DNA of 64,000 bases from VFMC01 sp963791635 (GTDB taxonomy: Bacteria > Actinomycetota > Acidimicrobiia > Acidimicrobiales > Ilumatobacteraceae), in contig CAWBTC010000001.1 in assembly GCA_963791635.1 (NCBI GenBank), positions 62,001 through 126,000 of the forward strand. The letters run 5' to 3'. Each line of letters opens with the position of its first letter. The first letter of the stretch is position 1. The position numbers and the translations under genes were made by a program. The notes below the pieces were generated by a model. The model searched no databases, was not told where the DNA came from, and worked only from the letters and a program-made list of their open reading frames with translations. Of the stretch, positions 1-7,888 are shown piece by piece.

Positions 1-1
1 A

Positions 2-1441
2 GCCCTTCGCTGGGGCACCGAGACGTACCACACGCTCAAGAAGGTGCTCCACGACCGCAAGCTCTCCACCGCTGTCGGCGACGAGGGAGGCTTCGCTCCC
101 GACCTCGCGTCGAACGAAGACGCGATCCGCCTCCTCGTGGAGGCGATCACCGCAGCCGGCTACACCCCCGGCGAGGACATCTCGATCGCGATGGACCCTG
201 CGATGAGCGAGCTCTACCGAGACGGCCGCTACCACCTCGCCGGCGAAGGCAAGGTGCTCAGCCCCGACGAGATGGTCGCGTACTGGACGCGGCTCGTCGA
301 CACGTACCCGATCGTCAGCATCGAAGACGGAATGGCAGAGGATGACTGGGAGGGCTGGGCCGCCCTGTCGAACGCGTTGCGGAACCGGGTGCAACTCGTC
401 GGCGACGACCTCTTCGTCACCAACGTCACCCGCCTCCGCATGGGCATCGACCGCAAGATCGCCAACAGCGTGCTCGTGAAGGTGAACCAGATCGGAACCC
501 TGACCGAGACGCTCGACACCGTCGAGCTCGCCACGACCAACGGCTACACCAGCGTGATGAGCCACCGCAGCGGCGAGACGGAGGACGCGACCATCGCCGA
601 CCTCGCCGTCGCCACCAACTGCGGCCAGATCAAGACCGGCGCGCCGGCTCGCAGCGACCGTGTGGCGAAGTACAACCAGCTGCTCCGCATCGAAGAGGAG
701 CTGGGCGAATCGGCAGCCTTCCGCGGTCGCAAGGCCCTCGCCCCGCTGATCTGCGCTGATCCTGCGCTGATCCTGCGCGGGAGCGACGGAGGTCCGACGG
801 ACCGCGCGCCGGGTGCCACCCATCGTGCGGATCGAGATGCGAGACTGTCGCCGATGAGCAACGGACACACCACGAGTGCTGTGTCGCGCCCGTGCGCCAG
901 CACCCCTCGTGTCCGTGCTGCGCGCCCCGGTGATCGTGGCGAACCACGACCTGACACCACCTTGTTCGGTATCCGCTCGGTCGACACCCGCTCGGTCGAC
1001 ACCCGCTCGGTCGACACCCGCTCGGTCGACACCCGCTCGGTCGACGACGACCACCAGCTGGTCACGGGTCGCCCCCACCGCTGGCTGCTCGGCCTCGCAG
1101 GTCTCGCGATCGTCGGCGCGACCGTCGCCGCGCTGTTCGTGCTGCCAGTTCAGGCATGGTTGCGACAAGAGGACGAGATCCTCCAGAAGCAGCAGGAACT
1201 GTCGGTGCTCACCGAGGCCAACCGCAAGCTCGGTACCGAGGTCGACCACCTCTCGACACCCGAGGGCGCGAAGGAGGCCGCACGCGACGAGCTCGGCGTC
1301 GTCGGCCCGGGCGAGAACCGGATCTCGGTGTTGCCGATCGACAACGGCCCACTGCCGCTGCCAGCGGGCTGGCCGTACGACACGATCGGCCAGATCGTGG
1401 CCGTTCAGCAGTCGTCTCCCGCCGTCACCGTCGCTCCCTGA
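2..1441 (+). CDS. eno: Enolase C-terminal part, reading through in frame into a DivIC/FtsB-like protein
   Basis: Enolase (phosphopyruvate hydratase) interconverts 2-phosphoglycerate and phosphoenolpyruvate in cytosolic glycolysis. The start lies upstream of the window. Visible family motifs are the Mg-ligand segments AMDPAMSE, SIEDGMAEDDW and VGDDLFVTN, the catalytic lysine loop KVNQIGT, the substrate loop SHRSGETED and the C-terminal QIKTGAPARSDR. The enolase fold should end near position 745, after GRKALA, but no stop codon follows there and the frame stays open to 1441, adding a septation-initiator-like protein. Removing one C from the CCCC run at 741-744 would give Ala-Arg-stop at the expected place, so an indel is a likely cause. 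eno followed by divIC is a known actinobacterial gene order. The enolase identity is certain; the fusion is not. Confidence 0.9.
   Translation, partial: ALRWGTETYHTLKKVLHDRKLSTAVGDEGGFAPDLASNEDAIRLLVEAITAAGYTPGEDISIAMDPAMSELYRDGRYHLAGEGKVLSPDEMVAYWTRLVDTYPIVSIEDGMAEDDWEGWAALSNALRNRVQLVGDDLFVTNVTRLRMGIDRKIANSVLVKVNQIGTLTETLDTVELATTNGYTSVMSHRSGETEDATIADLAVATNCGQIKTGAPARSDRVAKYNQLLRIEEELGESAAFRGRKALAPLICADPALILRGSDGGPTDRAPGATHRADRDARLSPMSNGHTTSAVSRPCASTPRVRAARPGDRGEPRPDTTLFGIRSVDTRSVDTRSVDTRSVDTRSVDDDHQLVTGRPHRWLLGLAGLAIVGATVAALFVLPVQAWLRQEDEILQKQQELSVLTEANRKLGTEVDHLSTPEGAKEAARDELGVVGPGENRISVLPIDNGPLPLPAGWPYDTIGQIVAVQQSSPAVTVAP
854..1441 (+). CDS. Septum formation initiator, DivIC/FtsB family
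   Basis: This stretch encodes a small bitopic division protein of the DivIC/FtsB type, which bridges FtsL and FtsQ at the septum. Counting from the ATG at 854 it has 195 residues: about 75 residues of low-complexity cytosolic N-terminus, one membrane helix (around WLLGLAGLAIVGATVAALFV), then a short coiled coil (QEDEILQKQQELSVLTEANR) and the conserved tail region LSTPEGAKEAARDELGVV. The helix plus coiled coil plus E-x-A-R-x-x-L arrangement is typical of the family, and the position directly after eno is the usual one. The N-terminal part holds a five-copy RSVDT repeat. Because no stop separates it from enolase, the true start is uncertain; the ATG at 854 has no strong ribosome site. Confidence 0.7.
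   Translation: MSNGHTTSAVSRPCASTPRVRAARPGDRGEPRPDTTLFGIRSVDTRSVDTRSVDTRSVDTRSVDDDHQLVTGRPHRWLLGLAGLAIVGATVAALFVLPVQAWLRQEDEILQKQQELSVLTEANRKLGTEVDHLSTPEGAKEAARDELGVVGPGENRISVLPIDNGPLPLPAGWPYDTIGQIVAVQQSSPAVTVAP
974..1045 (+). repeat. 15-bp tandem repeat, nearly 5 copies, in frame
   Basis: The unit cgctcggtcgacacc is repeated four times exactly and a fifth time in part. It encodes RSVDT repeats in the cytosolic linker just before the membrane helix of the septation protein. The unit length is a multiple of three, so copy number can change without breaking the frame. Confidence 0.95.
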
Positions 1442-1571
1442 ACGCCGTGCCCGCCATGCGCCGGGAAATCGTGCTCCCAGGCGGCGACATCGCACACATC
1501 GGCTCGCTAGTGTCCGTGCCGATCGCACACAGCGTCCGCTCTGGAGAGCGACCGCATTTCGGGGGGTACAC

Positions 1572-3869
1572 GTGGCCGGCAGCATTCTCGGAAACCGGGT
1601 TCTTCGCAAAGAAGATCCGAAGTTCCTCACGACGGGCGGCAAGTACGTCGACGACCTGCTCGACGAGCCCGCCCTCGCCGGCGCGCTGCACGTCACGTAC
1701 GTCCGGTCCTCCGTCGCCCACGGCACGATCACCAACATCGACGTGTCGGGCGCGCTCGAGGTGCCCGGCGTGGTCGCTGTGTTCACTGCTGCCGACCTCG
1801 GCCTCGAGCCTGTCGCCTCCGACTTCAACCCGATGGTCGCCCGCGGCTTGCTGGCGATCGACAAGGTCCGCTACGTCGGCGAGCCCGTCGCCGTCGTCCT
1901 CGCCACCGACCCTCGCGTCGGCGAGGATGCGATCGAGCAGGTGATCGTCGACTACGACGTGCTCCCCGCGCTGATCGACATGGAAGCATCGATGGCCAGC
2001 ACCACCCTCATCTACGAAGGGGCCGGCAGCAACGTCGTGTTCGACACCACGGTGATCGGCGTGCCCGAGAACACCGGCGAGGCGTTCTTCGAGGGCTGCG
2101 AGGTGGTCGTGACCGGCCGGTTCGTCAACCAGCGTGTCGCTCCGTGCCCGCTCGAGGTGCGCGGCTCGGCCGTCGCGTGGGTCGACGGACGGCTCCACCA
2201 GTGGCTGAGCACCCAGGCAGCCCAAGGGGCGAAGGCCACGATCGCCAAGATCAACGGCGTCGAGCCCGAGCAGGTGCTCGTCATCGCCCCCGATGTCGGC
2301 GGCGGATTCGGTGCCAAGATCAGCTGCGATCCCGAAGAAGCACTGCTCGGCGTGCTGTCCGCCCGGGTGGGCAAGCCACTCCGCTGGCGCGAGACCCGCA
2401 GCGAATCGATGATGGTGCTCGGCCACGGCCGCGCACAGGTGCAGTACGTCACCATCGGCGGCACCCGCGACGGCAAGGTGACGCACTACCAGATGCACGT
2501 GATCCAGGACTCGGGCAGCTTCGCCGAGATGGGCACGATCCTCGCACCGTTCATGACCCGACCGATGTCGAGCGGCGTCTACGCGATTCCGAACATCGAG
2601 TGCCGCACCACCAGTGTGGTCACCAACACCGCAGTCACCACCGCCTACCGCGGCGCCGGCCGCCCCGAGGCGACGGCCGCCGCCGAGAGAGCAATGGACC
2701 TGTTCGCGCTCGAGATCGGCATGGATGCCGCCGAGCTGCGTCGCAAGAACCTGATCCCGAAGTTCATGGAGCCGCACACGACCGCTGTCGGCCAGGCCTA
2801 CGACGTGGGCAACTACGAGGGAGCACTCGACAAGGCGCTCGAGGCGGCCGGTTATGCCGACTTGCGCGCCGAGCAGGCTCGTCGCCGAGCATCGGGCGAT
2901 GTGAAGCAGCTCGGCATCGGGGTCAGCGTCTATGTCGAGATCACCGGCGGTGTCGGTTCCGGCGAGCACGCCCGCATCGAGGTGCTCGATGACGGCCGGG
3001 CGATCGTCTACACCGGCACCTCGCCCCATGGCCAAGGCCACGTGACCGCGTGGAGCATGCTCGCTCACGAGCAGACCGGCATCCCCATGGACATGATCGA
3101 TGTCGTGTGGGGCAACACCGACCTCGTCCCGCTGGGTGATGGCACGATGGGTTCGCGCTCGTTGCAGCAGGGCGGCAACGCCGTGTTCCTCGCCTCGGCC
3201 GATCTCGTCGACAAGGCCCGCAAGGTGGCCGCCCGGATGCTCGAGGCCGACGAGGCCGACGTGGTGCTCGACAAGGACTCGGCCAGCTTCCATGTCTCGG
3301 GAGCGCCGGCGATCGCAAAGACCTGGGCCGAGCTCGCCGTCGCCGCCAAGGGTGACCCGGATCTGCCCGAAGGGCTCGCCCACGCTGCGTACTACGCGGT
3401 CAGCGGTGCGACGTTCCCGTTCGGCGCCCACGTCGCCGTCGTCGAGGTCGACACCGAGACCGGTCAGGTGAAGCACCTGCGCCACGTCGCGTGCGACGAC
3501 GCCGGCCGCGTGCTCAACCCGATGCTGCTCGAAGGCCAGATCCACGGCGGCGTCGCCCAGGGGACGGCACAGGCGTTGATGGAAGAGGTGCGCTACGACG
3601 ACGACGGCAACCCGGTGACGTCGAACCTCGCCGATTACGCCTTCATCTCGGCCGCCGAACTGCCGAGCATCGAGGTCGTGCACATGGAAACCCCGACGTT
3701 CATCAACGCCCTCGGAGCCAAGGGCATCGGCGAGAGCGGCACGATCGGCTCCACCCCCGCGGTGCAGTCGGCGGTGATCGACGCCGTCACCCACCTCGGT
3801 GTGCGTCACATCGACATGCCCACCACCGCCGAGCGCGTGTGGACAGCAATCGCCGCAGCACGCGGCTGA
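1572..3869 (+). CDS. Form II CoxL-type molybdopterin-binding subunit (xanthine dehydrogenase family), orphan copy
   Basis: This 765-residue protein is a large subunit of the molybdenum hydroxylase family, which oxidises carbonyl or heterocyclic substrates at a Mo-MCD centre. The start is a GTG preceded by a run of G at 1561-1566 that can serve as a ribosome site, followed by the family N-terminus ILGNRVLRKEDPKFLTGG-like segment. Glycine-rich cofactor loops are seen (VGGGFGAK; GTSPHGQGH), and the C-terminal KGIGESGTIGSTPA is typical. The active-site loop is AYRGAGR at residues 358-364, the form II signature, not the AYxCSFR of true form I CO dehydrogenase, so the substrate is unknown. No small (2Fe-2S) or medium (FAD) subunit lies beside it; it could share those of the coxSLM set at 11330-15054. 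A weak TAGTGT box at 1508-1513 may be its promoter. Confidence 0.88.
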   Translation: MAGSILGNRVLRKEDPKFLTTGGKYVDDLLDEPALAGALHVTYVRSSVAHGTITNIDVSGALEVPGVVAVFTAADLGLEPVASDFNPMVARGLLAIDKVRYVGEPVAVVLATDPRVGEDAIEQVIVDYDVLPALIDMEASMASTTLIYEGAGSNVVFDTTVIGVPENTGEAFFEGCEVVVTGRFVNQRVAPCPLEVRGSAVAWVDGRLHQWLSTQAAQGAKATIAKINGVEPEQVLVIAPDVGGGFGAKISCDPEEALLGVLSARVGKPLRWRETRSESMMVLGHGRAQVQYVTIGGTRDGKVTHYQMHVIQDSGSFAEMGTILAPFMTRPMSSGVYAIPNIECRTTSVVTNTAVTTAYRGAGRPEATAAAERAMDLFALEIGMDAAELRRKNLIPKFMEPHTTAVGQAYDVGNYEGALDKALEAAGYADLRAEQARRRASGDVKQLGIGVSVYVEITGGVGSGEHARIEVLDDGRAIVYTGTSPHGQGHVTAWSMLAHEQTGIPMDMIDVVWGNTDLVPLGDGTMGSRSLQQGGNAVFLASADLVDKARKVAARMLEADEADVVLDKDSASFHVSGAPAIAKTWAELAVAAKGDPDLPEGLAHAAYYAVSGATFPFGAHVAVVEVDTETGQVKHLRHVACDDAGRVLNPMLLEGQIHGGVAQGTAQALMEEVRYDDDGNPVTSNLADYAFISAAELPSIEVVHMETPTFINALGAKGIGESGTIGSTPAVQSAVIDAVTHLGVRHIDMPTTAERVWTAIAAARG

Positions 3870-3921
3870 GCTCGCTTCCACCTCCCGGACAGGGGGCCGA
3901 TCGGTCACCTATCAGGGAATG

Positions 3922-3961
3922 TTAGGCAGGCTTGACACTTCCCGGAATCGATCGCTACCGT
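3922..3961 (+). promoter_or_regulatory. Promoter of the iron importer, overlapped by a degenerate DtxR/IdeR-like box
   Basis: TTGACA at 3932-3937 and TACCGT at 3956-3961 are 18 nt apart, and the start codon follows 7 nt later, so the transcript is probably leaderless. The sequence TTAGGCAGGCTTGAC beginning at 3922 resembles half to two-thirds of the TTAGGTTAGSCTAACCTAA iron box of DtxR/IdeR and covers the -35 element. The box match is imperfect and is an inference. Confidence 0.6.
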
Positions 3962-3968
3962 TCAGGTC

Positions 3969-5096
3969 ATGCATCGTTCCCTGCACCACACCCATCACCG
4001 GCGGTTCGCCGTTGTCGCTGTCGTCGCCTTGACCACCGTGTTCGGCGCGTGCGGATCCGACGACTCGGAGTCGTCGTCCACCGGCACCGACAGCACCGAG
4101 GCACCCGCTGCCACCGCATCTTCGGTCGGCGCGCAGAGTCCCGCCGCCACCGAGGCACCTGCCGCCGGTGAGATCACCGTCTACTCCGGTCGCTCCGAGG
4201 AGCTCGTGGCACCACTGCTCGAAGCGTTCACCGCTGCGACCGGGATCAGCGTCGCTTTCCGACCCGGCGACAGCGGCGAGCTCGCCGCCCAGCTCCTCAC
4301 CGAGGGTGACGCCTCCCCCGCCGACGTGTTCTTCGCGCAGGACGCCGGCGCACTCGGCGCCGTCGCCAACGCCGGCCTGTTCTCCACCCTGCCCGCCGCA
4401 CTGACCGGCACCGTGCCCGCCGCGTACCGCTCCGCCGACGATCTGTGGGTGGGCACCAGCGGCCGGGTCCGTGTGTTCGTCGTGAATCCGGAGCTCGCAC
4501 CCGTGCCGCCCTCCACCATCGACGGCCTCCTCGATCCGCAGTGGAAGGGCAAGGTCGGCTTTGCGCCCACGAATGCCTCGTGGCAGTCGTTCGTCACCGG
4601 CCTGCGCGTGCTGCGCGGCGAGGATGGCGCACGAGCATGGCTCGAGGCCTTCGCCGCCCAGGAGCCCGTCGCCTTCGAAAAGAACGGCGCAGTCCGTGAC
4701 GCGGTGAACGACGGCGAGGTCGCCATCGGCCTCGTCAACCACTACTACCTCCAGGAGAAGATCGCTGCCGAGGGCGCCGGCGCTGTCGTTGCGGTCAACC
4801 AGTACCTGGACGCCGGCGACGCAGGCGGTCTCGTGAACGTCGCCGGCGTCGGCGTGCTGGCCAGCAGCACCAACAGCGAGGCAGCACTCGCGCTGGTGGA
4901 GTTCCTCCTCAGCGAGCAGGCGCAGCGCTACTTCGCGGACACGACCTACGAGTATCCGCTCGTGGCAGGCATCCCGGCATCCGACGCCGTGCCCGCCTTC
5001 GACACCCTGGCGCCACCCGCGATCGATCTGACGGATCTCGCATCTCTGGCCGAGACCCAGGAGCTCCTTGCCGACGTGGGGCTGCTCACGCTGTGA
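3969..5096 (+). CDS. fbpA: Iron(III) ABC transporter, substrate-binding lipoprotein (FbpA/AfuA type)
   Basis: This 375-residue extracellular solute-binding protein is the ferric-iron receptor of the FbpABC importer. A signal sequence ends in the lipobox FGAC, so it should be anchored to the outer face of the membrane, and a Ser/Thr/Ala-rich linker follows. The mature part begins with ITVYSGRSEELVAPLLEAF, the usual opening of family 1 iron-binding proteins, and continues with the FRPGDSGELAAQL and ADVFFAQDAGALG segments that line the cleft. A late NHYYLQ holds the paired tyrosines expected to bind iron in this family. The permease and ATPase genes follow in the same direction. The start sits 7 nt behind a -10 box, so it is likely leaderless. 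Iron regulation is plausible from the upstream box. Confidence 0.9.
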   Translation: MHRSLHHTHHRRFAVVAVVALTTVFGACGSDDSESSSTGTDSTEAPAATASSVGAQSPAATEAPAAGEITVYSGRSEELVAPLLEAFTAATGISVAFRPGDSGELAAQLLTEGDASPADVFFAQDAGALGAVANAGLFSTLPAALTGTVPAAYRSADDLWVGTSGRVRVFVVNPELAPVPPSTIDGLLDPQWKGKVGFAPTNASWQSFVTGLRVLRGEDGARAWLEAFAAQEPVAFEKNGAVRDAVNDGEVAIGLVNHYYLQEKIAAEGAGAVVAVNQYLDAGDAGGLVNVAGVGVLASSTNSEAALALVEFLLSEQAQRYFADTTYEYPLVAGIPASDAVPAFDTLAPPAIDLTDLASLAETQELLADVGLLTL

Positions 5097-5154
5097 GCTC
5101 GGTCTTGCGGGTCACCCCACGCCACCGACACCGACCACGCGTCACGAGGCGCGC

Positions 5155-6765
5155 GTGACCCGACCGGTCGCGTTGCCGACGGCCCCGGGCACCGCCGGGG
5201 CCGTTGGCGCGTCCCGGGGCAGGTCGAGGGGCGGGTCACGGCAACCCTGGTTCGTCCTCCTGCCGGCGCTCGTCGCTGCGCTGATCGCGGTCGCACCGAT
5301 CTGGTACCTGATCGATCGGGCGTTGGAGCGAGGTTGGGACGACGTCGTCGACGAGCTCTGGCGAGCACGCACCCGCGACCTGGTGCTGCGCAGTGTCGGT
5401 CTGGCCGGCACCGTCACGCTGTCGAGCGTGGCGGTCGGCGTGACTGCAGCATGGCTCGTCGTCCGCAGCGATCTCGCAGGGCGGCGCATCCTCGGCGTCG
5501 TGTTCGCACTTCCGCTTGCCATCCCCTCATACCTCGCCGCGTTCGCATGGGTCTCGTGGCGACCGGGTCTGGCCGGCTTCGACGGGGCGGCGCTGGCGCT
5601 CACCAGCGTGTCGTATCCGTTCGTGTACCTGCCCGCCGCAGCCGCGCTCCGGCACCTCGACCCGGCGCACGACGAGGTGGCCCGCTCGCTCGGCCGCCGA
5701 CGCATCGACGTCGCCGTGCGACTCACGTTCCGACAGATCCGACCGGCTGTCAGCGCGGGAGCCCTGCTCGTCGCGCTCTACGTCCTGAGCGACTTCGGCG
5801 CTGTCGCGGCGATGCGCTACGAGGTGTTCACCTGGGTGATCTACGGCGCCTACCGCGCAGGGTTCAACCCGAGCCGGGCCGCGATCCTGGCCTCGGTGCT
5901 GGTGATCGTCGCGCTCGTGCTCGTGGTGCTCGAGGCACCGCGGCGGGGTCGCACCACACAGGCACGGCTCGGGGCAGGCACCGCACGTGCCGGCGCGCCG
6001 GTGCGCCTCGGTCGGTCGGCCGTGATCGCCTGGGCGTTCACAGCCGCGGTGATCGGTGCAGCAACCGTGTTCCCGATCGCTCGAGTGACCCAGTGGGTGG
6101 TCACCTTCGAATCCACCGACGTCGACTGGGGTGACGTCGCACACTCGCTCGGGAACACCGTCGAGCTCGCCGTCCTCGCCGCGTTGGCAACGATCCTCCT
6201 CGCGCTGCCGGTTGGCGTGCTCGCCGCACGCTTTCGATCGCGAACGAGCGCAGCGATCGAGAGCGCCACCTATGTCGCCCACGCCCTTCCCGGCATCGTG
6301 ATCGCGATCTCGCTCGTGTTCATCGGCGTGCGGATCCTTCGCCCCGTGTACCAGGAGACGCCCCTGCTCCTGCTCGGTTACGTGGTGCTGTTCCTGCCCT
6401 TGGCGGTCGGCGCCGTCCGATCGTCGATCGAACAGTCGTCGGTACGTGTGGAGGAGATCGCGCGATCGCTCGGCTGCACGCCGATGGCAGCCGTGTGGCG
6501 CGTCACGGTGCCCCTTGCGCTCCCCGGCATCGCAGCGGGTGCGGCACTCGTGATGCTGTCGACGATGAAGGAGCTCCCGGTCACCTTGATCCTGCGCCCC
6601 ACCGAGACGGACACGCTCGCGACCGAACTCTGGAAGCACACATCCGTGAGCGACTACGCAAACGCCGGTCCGTATGCCCTTGCGCTGATCGTGTTCGCTG
6701 CGATCCCGACCGCGGTGCTCAGCATGGCGAGCTCCGGCCGATCGAAGGGGGACGAGCATGGATGA
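5155..6765 (+). CDS. fbpB: Iron(III) ABC transporter permease (FbpB type, two fused membrane domains)
   Basis: The 536-residue protein is the membrane channel of the ferric importer. It consists of two homologous permease halves, each with about six hydrophobic helices and an EAA-type loop that contacts the ATPase: HDEVARSLGRRRIDVAVRLT in the first half and VEEIARSLGCTPMAAVWRVT in the second. This double-length layout is standard for FbpB. I chose the GTG at 5155, just after a weak GAGG; a TTG at 5068 inside the end of fbpA is also in frame but would add an unlikely proline-rich leader. The gene overlaps fbpC by 8 nt (ATGGATGA), which points to coupled translation. Confidence 0.9.
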   Translation: MTRPVALPTAPGTAGAVGASRGRSRGGSRQPWFVLLPALVAALIAVAPIWYLIDRALERGWDDVVDELWRARTRDLVLRSVGLAGTVTLSSVAVGVTAAWLVVRSDLAGRRILGVVFALPLAIPSYLAAFAWVSWRPGLAGFDGAALALTSVSYPFVYLPAAAALRHLDPAHDEVARSLGRRRIDVAVRLTFRQIRPAVSAGALLVALYVLSDFGAVAAMRYEVFTWVIYGAYRAGFNPSRAAILASVLVIVALVLVVLEAPRRGRTTQARLGAGTARAGAPVRLGRSAVIAWAFTAAVIGAATVFPIARVTQWVVTFESTDVDWGDVAHSLGNTVELAVLAALATILLALPVGVLAARFRSRTSAAIESATYVAHALPGIVIAISLVFIGVRILRPVYQETPLLLLGYVVLFLPLAVGAVRSSIEQSSVRVEEIARSLGCTPMAAVWRVTVPLALPGIAAGAALVMLSTMKELPVTLILRPTETDTLATELWKHTSVSDYANAGPYALALIVFAAIPTAVLSMASSGRSKGDEHG

Positions 6766-7882
6766 CGCGGCGCTCGAGCTCCGGGGCCTCACGAAGTCCT
6801 TCGGTCGTTCCCAGGTGCTCCTCGGCGTCGACCTCGTGGTTCCGAGAGGCAGCGTCACCGCGGTCCTCGGTCCCTCCGGCGGCGGGAAGACCACCTTGCT
6901 GCGCATCGTCGCCGGGTTCGACCGACCAGATGCCGGCACCGTCACCATCGGCGGTACCGTCGTCTCCGACCTCAGGGTCGACCTGCCGCCCGAACGGCGA
7001 CGAGTCGGGGTCGTGCCCCAGGAGGGCGCGCTGTTCCCCCACCTCTCCGTCGCCGGCAACGTCGGATTCGGTCTGGATCGTCACGAGCGTTCGAGTGGTC
7101 GGATCGCCGAGGTGCTCGAGCTGGTCGGGTTGCCGGGCACCGAACACATGCGACCGCACGAGCTGTCCGGCGGCATGCAACACCGCGTCGCTTTGGCCCG
7201 AGCACTCGCGCCACGCCCTGCGATCGTGATGCTCGACGAACCGTTCTCGTCGCTCGACGCCGGGATGCGCGCCCAGGTGCGCGACGAGGTACTCGACGCG
7301 CTGCATGCCAGCGGTGCCACCGCTGTCATCGTGACCCACGATCAGCTGGAGGCCCTCTCGATCGCCGACCAGGTGGCGGTGCTCCTCGATGGACGCATCG
7401 CACAGGTCGCCGACCCCACGGACGTCTACCGGTGCCCGACGACGCTCGAGGTGGGCACGTTCGTCGGAGAAGCCGTCGTGCTGCCGGGCACGATCGAGCT
7501 CGACGATGTGCACGCCGCCTCCGTGTCGGCAGCGACGGTGACCTGCGCGCTCGGGCGGCTCCCGATCAGCACTCGGGTACGCCTGGCGACGTCCCTCGAC
7601 CCGTCGCGAGCCGTGGACGTGTTGATCCGGCCCGAGCAGCTCGTGCTCTCACAAGATGCCGGGCTCGATGACGTCGTCGAACCGGCGGCCGACCGCGGAG
7701 CGATCGGCACCGTCGTCGGACGGCAGTACTACGGCCACGACGCGATGGTGTCGGTCCGACTCGCCGATGACACGATCGTCACGGCGCGACTCCAGACCGC
7801 CGGGCTCCCCATCACGGGGTCGCGCGTGTCGGTGCGTGCGATCGGTCCCGTGTCGGTGTTCGAGCGGTCGACGGTTCGCTGA
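6758..7882 (+). CDS. fbpC: Iron(III) ABC transporter ATP-binding protein
   Basis: This 374-residue ATPase drives ferric-iron import. It shows the Walker A loop GPSGGGKTT near residue 38, the signature LSGGMQHRVALARAL near 134, the Walker B strand IVMLDEPFSSLD near 155 and the switch histidine in VIVTHD. About 130 residues after the nucleotide-binding domain form a TOBE-type regulatory domain with the RPEQLVL segment, as in FbpC and other CUT1/PotA-like ATPases. It overlaps fbpB by 8 nt and ends 6 nt from the stop of the convergent HD-domain gene. The whole fbpABC set appears complete and intact. Confidence 0.92.
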   Translation: MDDAALELRGLTKSFGRSQVLLGVDLVVPRGSVTAVLGPSGGGKTTLLRIVAGFDRPDAGTVTIGGTVVSDLRVDLPPERRRVGVVPQEGALFPHLSVAGNVGFGLDRHERSSGRIAEVLELVGLPGTEHMRPHELSGGMQHRVALARALAPRPAIVMLDEPFSSLDAGMRAQVRDEVLDALHASGATAVIVTHDQLEALSIADQVAVLLDGRIAQVADPTDVYRCPTTLEVGTFVGEAVVLPGTIELDDVHAASVSAATVTCALGRLPISTRVRLATSLDPSRAVDVLIRPEQLVLSQDAGLDDVVEPAADRGAIGTVVGRQYYGHDAMVSVRLADDTIVTARLQTAGLPITGSRVSVRAIGPVSVFERSTVR

Positions 7883-7888
7883 GCCGAC

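Noticed and set aside
974..1045. CRISPR array or attachment-site repeat
   Set aside because: Units are 15 bp, directly joined with no spacers, and code for RSVDT within a linker.
1572..3869. True aerobic CO dehydrogenase (form I)
   Set aside because: Both large subunits have AYRGAGR rather than the form I AYxCSFR loop, so CO oxidation cannot be claimed.
1425..3908. A very long open frame (827 codons) on the minus strand opposite the coxL-type gene
   Set aside because: It mirrors the codon periodicity of the GC-rich coding strand, has Asp/Gly/His/Arg-rich composition and no start signal or domain. The plus strand is clearly the CoxL-type gene.
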